NCBI RefSeq assembly: GCF_900142735.1 | Contig: NZ_FRBY01000001.1 | Span: 124,001 to 188,000, forward strand | Source of the DNA: Flavobacterium saccharophilum | Lineage (GTDB): Bacteria > Bacteroidota > Bacteroidia > Flavobacteriales > Flavobacteriaceae | DNA length: 64,000 nt | Reading direction: 5' to 3' | Shown here: piece after piece, positions 60,585 to 64,000 of the stretch | Position numbering within the stretch: the stretch's first letter is position 1 | How the letters are laid out: every line of letters starts with the position of its first letter | The notes under the pieces: model-generated | Seen by the model: only the letters and a program-made list of their open reading frames with translations | The model's database searches: none | What the model was told of the DNA's origin: nothing | Program-made: the position numbers and the translations under genes

Positions 60585-63350
60585 TTAATTAATTTTTTCT
60601 TCAAAAGGAATAGCATCATCGAAGATTTCGTTTAAGAGTACTACAATTTCTTCCAAATAACTATTCAGAATTTCTTTTGTGACCGTTATATTCAATTCTT
60701 TTTCTTCTTTAAATCCAAAAGGCAAAAAACCGGATTTTAAATTTTTAAAAGAAATAATTCCCACTTCTATCGGAAAACCTTTCACTTCCTCTTCAAACAT
60801 AAACGCATAAGCCAAAACCTGAATAATTTTATCGTTTTTAAGCTCCTGCGTTAATCCGTTCCAGGACTTCAACACTACACTCGTTTTTTCGACTTTTCCG
60901 GTCTTATAATCGATTATTCTTATTTTTCCGTTGCGTAACTCAATTCTATCAACATTTCCTTTAATTAAAACAGGAAATGGTAAATTAGGATGAACGAGTT
61001 CACGCCCGTATGTTTGTTCTAAAGCTATAATCTGAATTGCATCACCATTCTTAATTGATTCTAACTCCATTCTCAGAAAGTTAGATACATTACGTTTAGC
61101 CACTTCAAAAGCCAAAAGGTTTCTTCCTTTTTTAATTTCACCTTCTTTATAAACCAATTTAAATTGTTTTAAAACTTCGTCGTCTAACAATTTAAAACAA
61201 TTTGAAATATCACTTTCAGAAATAAATTTACCTACAAAAGGATCATAAAGCGCTTTTAAAGTTTCATGAATTATGGTTCCTAATGTATTTAAAGCAATGT
61301 TTTCTTCTACTTCTTCTACTTCCCTGATACGGAGTATCTTTTGGAAGTAAAAATCAATTGGATTCCGAATATAACTAGTCAATGCCGACGGAGAAAAACC
61401 TGCTACTACAATTTCTCTTAAACGTTCCATAACAGCTTCTGATTTTGGGACAACCATTGGCTTATAAGCAGTCGTTGGCAAAACAGGATTATAAATATCA
61501 AAAGTTAGATTATGCTTAGCCCGCTTTTCAACTTCTAACTGCGTAATAAAACGGCTTTGTTCACCAGCATCTAAACCATCGTTTTCTGTATTGTAGATTA
61601 AGTATATATTTTTGGCCCTTTGCAGTAAGTGATAAAAATGATAGGTATAAATAGCATCTTTTTCTTTAAATGTTGGAAGACCTAATTCTTTCTTTACATC
61701 ATATGGAATGAAAGAATTTTGAGATTTCCCCGCAGGAAATTTTCCTTCATTCATAGAAGTTACAATTACGGTTTCAAAATCTAAAACACGACTCTCTAAA
61801 ACTCCCATAATTTGCAATCCACGAAGAGGCTCCCCTTCAAACGACACTTCAGCAACATCAATCACTTGTTTATAAATCGCGTACAAAGTATCAATATTAT
61901 CAATATGCTTATGTTTCAGGTAATAATTAGTTAATTTATTAATAACCTTAAAAATAGCATAAACAAAAGCCTTCGCTATTTTTTCGTCTTCATTATCATT
62001 GCTAAAATTTTCTTTTATCAAAAGTAAAAGTGTCGAAATATTTTCCAAAACTGCCACCGCACCATCTTCCCATTTTTTAAACAATAAGAGAAATAAATTT
62101 GATGGATTAGAATTAAGCTCAATAAGTCGGTTATGACTAATAAAAGTATAATTACTCTCTTTGATAATCTTTACCAGATTGCCGGCGTTCGCATATGGCT
62201 CAACTAAAGGATGCGTCAAAACATCAAGTATGTCTTTGTAATAAAGAACATAACTCTCACTTTTTCTTGAAAGCGCATTGGTATGCATTTTAAACAATTT
62301 GGCAATCAATATTTGCGATGGGTTATTTTTACCTGAATATCCCATCGTTATATTTAATGCGCCTACAGAAGAGGGTAATGCATATAAAACTGGCATAAGC
62401 AGATTTTCTTCTCCAAGAACAATTGCAACTTTGTCAAGTGAAGAAATTTCATTTTCGTTAATTAAATTTTCTATAATACTCCCAGCAAGTTTTGCCTGCC
62501 CTATTGTTTTTGGCGTACCAATTACCTGAATGTTTTTAGATTGAGAAAAGTCATCGACAATCCATTCAAAAGGATTTGCTTTATAATGTTTCCAGTTTTC
62601 TTTAAAACGTCTTACAAAAAGACCAGCATCATGATAAGGATCATTCAAAAAAGCCTGATCAACATCCCAATATATTTTAGCCTGATCAAGAGCAAGAAGA
62701 TGTTGCACTATTTTTTCTTCTGCGGCATTTAAAGCATTAAATCCTGCAAAAACAAAAGTACGATTCGAAATTGTGTTCGAAAAATGATTTAAATTATTGA
62801 CTGCTTCACGATAAATAAGACCTTGATATCCTATTGATTTATTAAGCAAATGTTCGTATAGTGAATTATAATATAACGGTAGAAGTTTCCAAAAATCAAT
62901 ATAATTTTCTAAGAGTTTTGTTTTATTTTCAACTTCAATTCCCCATTTTTTAATATCCTCAATATCTTTTAAGTAAGATAAAACATGAGAGGGATCTAAA
63001 AGATAACGATCGATTTCATTAAAATCCTGCAAAAGTGTTTTTGCCCAATTAGCAAATAACTCAAATGATTGTTGGTTTTGTTTTTCAGTAACAGAAAGAT
63101 ATACCTCATAAAACTCAAATAATAATTCAATTGAATCTACAGAACGAATTGACGCAACACTCTGCACAAAATCTTCAATACTGATAATTTCAGGAGAAAG
63201 AATCGTTTTGTTCGTTTCTTTTTTTAAAGCTTCTATCAAAAAGACTTTTGCCCTTTTATTTGGCAAAATTATAGTTGTTTCAGCAAGTTTTGCAGAAAAA
63301 TCCTGAATTACAACAGCTGCTATTTTTTCTAAAAAAGAAGTATTTATCAT
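60585..63350 (-). CDS. PD-(D/E)XK nuclease family protein, AddB-like
   Basis: 921 residues from the ATG at 63350. A start at 63377 would lie inside the terminator hairpin of the OmpA gene. The N-terminal two thirds resemble the helicase-like but inactive body of AddB (TTIILPNKRAKVFLIEAL at about 25-42, and GKFPAGKSQNSFIPYDVKKELGLP). The C-terminal nuclease domain has the Asp-Tyr-Lys catalytic motif in IRIIDYKTGK (about 810-819) and VIQVLAYAFMF-type following helices. AddB-like proteins act with AddA in double-strand-break end processing. The four Fe-S cysteines of AddB are not seen. The AddA partner is not in the window. Confidence 0.85.
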   Translation of the reverse strand: MINTSFLEKIAAVVIQDFSAKLAETTIILPNKRAKVFLIEALKKETNKTILSPEIISIEDFVQSVASIRSVDSIELLFEFYEVYLSVTEKQNQQSFELFANWAKTLLQDFNEIDRYLLDPSHVLSYLKDIEDIKKWGIEVENKTKLLENYIDFWKLLPLYYNSLYEHLLNKSIGYQGLIYREAVNNLNHFSNTISNRTFVFAGFNALNAAEEKIVQHLLALDQAKIYWDVDQAFLNDPYHDAGLFVRRFKENWKHYKANPFEWIVDDFSQSKNIQVIGTPKTIGQAKLAGSIIENLINENEISSLDKVAIVLGEENLLMPVLYALPSSVGALNITMGYSGKNNPSQILIAKLFKMHTNALSRKSESYVLYYKDILDVLTHPLVEPYANAGNLVKIIKESNYTFISHNRLIELNSNPSNLFLLLFKKWEDGAVAVLENISTLLLLIKENFSNDNEDEKIAKAFVYAIFKVINKLTNYYLKHKHIDNIDTLYAIYKQVIDVAEVSFEGEPLRGLQIMGVLESRVLDFETVIVTSMNEGKFPAGKSQNSFIPYDVKKELGLPTFKEKDAIYTYHFYHLLQRAKNIYLIYNTENDGLDAGEQSRFITQLEVEKRAKHNLTFDIYNPVLPTTAYKPMVVPKSEAVMERLREIVVAGFSPSALTSYIRNPIDFYFQKILRIREVEEVEENIALNTLGTIIHETLKALYDPFVGKFISESDISNCFKLLDDEVLKQFKLVYKEGEIKKGRNLLAFEVAKRNVSNFLRMELESIKNGDAIQIIALEQTYGRELVHPNLPFPVLIKGNVDRIELRNGKIRIIDYKTGKVEKTSVVLKSWNGLTQELKNDKIIQVLAYAFMFEEEVKGFPIEVGIISFKNLKSGFLPFGFKEEKELNITVTKEILNSYLEEIVVLLNEIFDDAIPFEEKIN

Positions 63351-63364
63351 TTGATAAAAATAAA

Positions 63365-63392
63365 AAAAGCCATTCAATTAAGAATGGCTTTT
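63365..63392 (-). terminator. Intrinsic terminator of the OmpA-family gene
   Basis: AAAAGCCATTC (63365-63375) pairs perfectly with GAATGGCTTTT (63382-63392) around AATTAA; on the minus strand a T-run follows. Confidence 0.85.
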
Positions 63393-63413
63393 AGTATTTA
63401 TTTAAACAGTAAA

Positions 63414-64000
63414 TTATAGTTTACCTTGGTATTTAGAACCAATGTGTCTAATTTCTGTTCTTCTGTTTTGTGCTTTACCTGCAGCAGTTTTATTACTTGC
63501 AACTGGTTGAGAAGGTCCAAAACCTTTAGAAGTTAAATTCTCTGCGTTAACACCTCTTTCAATTAAAGCGTTCATTACAGCAGCAGCTCTGTCTTCAGAA
63601 AGTTTTTGATTCAATTTAGCAGAACCTGTACTATCTGTGTGTCCTTCAATGCTGAATTTCGCGTTTGGATAGTTGATAAGGATTTGTTTGATTGCATCTA
63701 ATCTAGCTTGAGTTTCTTTGTCTCCAGTTTTGAAAGTAGCTTTACCTGAGTTAAAGTAAACCGCTCTAGCCTGAACTTTAAGATCTTCTAAAGCTTCAGT
63801 AGTTACTTCAGGACAACCTCTGTTAGAAGCAGGACCGTAAACTGTAGGACAGTCATCATCTTTATCTGCAACACCATCTTTATCAGCGTCTAAGAAAGGA
63901 CAACCACCATTTTCTTTAGGACCAGCAACAGTAGGACATTTGTCATCTTTGTCAGCAATTCCGTCACCGTCAGCATCTGGACAACCTTTTAAAGCAGCTA
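63414..64000 (-). CDS. OmpA-family outer membrane protein with thrombospondin type 3 repeats (C-terminal part)
   Basis: The frame is open to the window edge, so the start is missing. From the edge inward come thrombospondin type 3-like calcium repeats (PDADGDGIADKDDKCPTVAG, DADKDGVADKDDDCPTVYG), a short linker, and an OmpA_C peptidoglycan-binding domain: VYFNSGKATFK, FSIEGHTDSTGSAKLNQKLSEDRA, ENLTSKGFGPSQPVASNKT and QNRRTEI. The conserved Asp in GHTDSTG and Arg in NRRTEI contact diaminopimelate. An N-terminal eight-strand barrel is expected outside the window. It tethers the outer membrane to the cell wall. Confidence 0.93.
   Translation of the reverse strand, partial: AALKGCPDADGDGIADKDDKCPTVAGPKENGGCPFLDADKDGVADKDDDCPTVYGPASNRGCPEVTTEALEDLKVQARAVYFNSGKATFKTGDKETQARLDAIKQILINYPNAKFSIEGHTDSTGSAKLNQKLSEDRAAAVMNALIERGVNAENLTSKGFGPSQPVASNKTAAGKAQNRRTEIRHIGSKYQGKL

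Overview
The window comes from a low-GC Bacteroidota chromosome, most likely Flavobacterium or a close relative. The evidence is a SusC/SusD pair, TAnnTTTG-type -7 promoter elements, a mevalonate-pathway HMG-CoA synthase, a three-subunit succinate dehydrogenase/fumarate reductase, PepSY-like secreted proteins and Flavobacterium-style extragenic repeats. About 55 protein genes, two tRNA genes, two candidate structured RNAs and several repeat families can be supported. Most is core chromosome; there are two accessory regions of interest.

Layout. 1-3.2 kb: end of a multiheme cytochrome c gene, lpxH, a QueD/PTPS-type gene, a small membrane protein, an enoyl-CoA hydratase and tRNA-Ala. 3.2-8.2 kb: a repeat-rich accessory segment holding a candidate structured RNA, a 65-residue membrane protein, a 1025-residue SIR2-domain protein (candidate anti-phage NADase) and a 56/57-bp alternating repeat array. 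8.2-11 kb: an overlapping operon of an FAD oxidoreductase, mtgA and an LpxR-like deacylase. 11.5-19.6 kb: a secreted S9 peptidase, a hybrid histidine kinase, a sigma-54-type response regulator and six tandem PepSY-like genes. 19.8-25.8 kb: accC, accB, fabH, rpmF, the DUF177 gene and pdxA, then ribE divergent from pdxA and a small exported membrane protein. 26-33 kb: a CAU tRNA, methylmalonyl-CoA epimerase, two lipoproteins of unknown function, an Ig-like lipoprotein, a Coa1-like protein and a nitrilase-family amidase.

33.2-47.1 kb is the most interesting region: SusC, SusD, a GntP permease, a RidA-like protein, a KDG-type kinase, a KDPG-type aldolase, a PLP enzyme of the D-threonine aldolase/D-serine dehydratase fold, an M19 metallopeptidase, a DeoR-type regulator and a secreted GH20 hexosaminidase. 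Read together they suggest catabolism of an N-acetylated amino-sugar acid, with N-acetyl-D-glucosaminate from C1-oxidised chitin the best guess: release by GH20, uptake by SusCD and GntP, deacetylation, deamination to 2-keto-3-deoxygluconate, phosphorylation and cleavage to pyruvate and glyceraldehyde 3-phosphate. The same 17-bp palindrome, TTGCA-A7-TGCAA, lies at nearly the same distance from the -7 box of both susC and the GH20 gene, so the two ends of the locus look co-regulated.

47.2-64 kb: sdhB-sdhA-sdhC, HMG-CoA synthase, a GNAT/LytTR/small-protein operon, a second candidate structured RNA, an aminopeptidase P, two alpha/beta hydrolases, an AIM24-family protein, a small ABC-type pair, an AddB-like PD-(D/E)XK nuclease and the start-truncated end of an OmpA-family porin with thrombospondin type 3 repeats.

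All calls rest on reading the sequence and recalled family knowledge; no database search was run.
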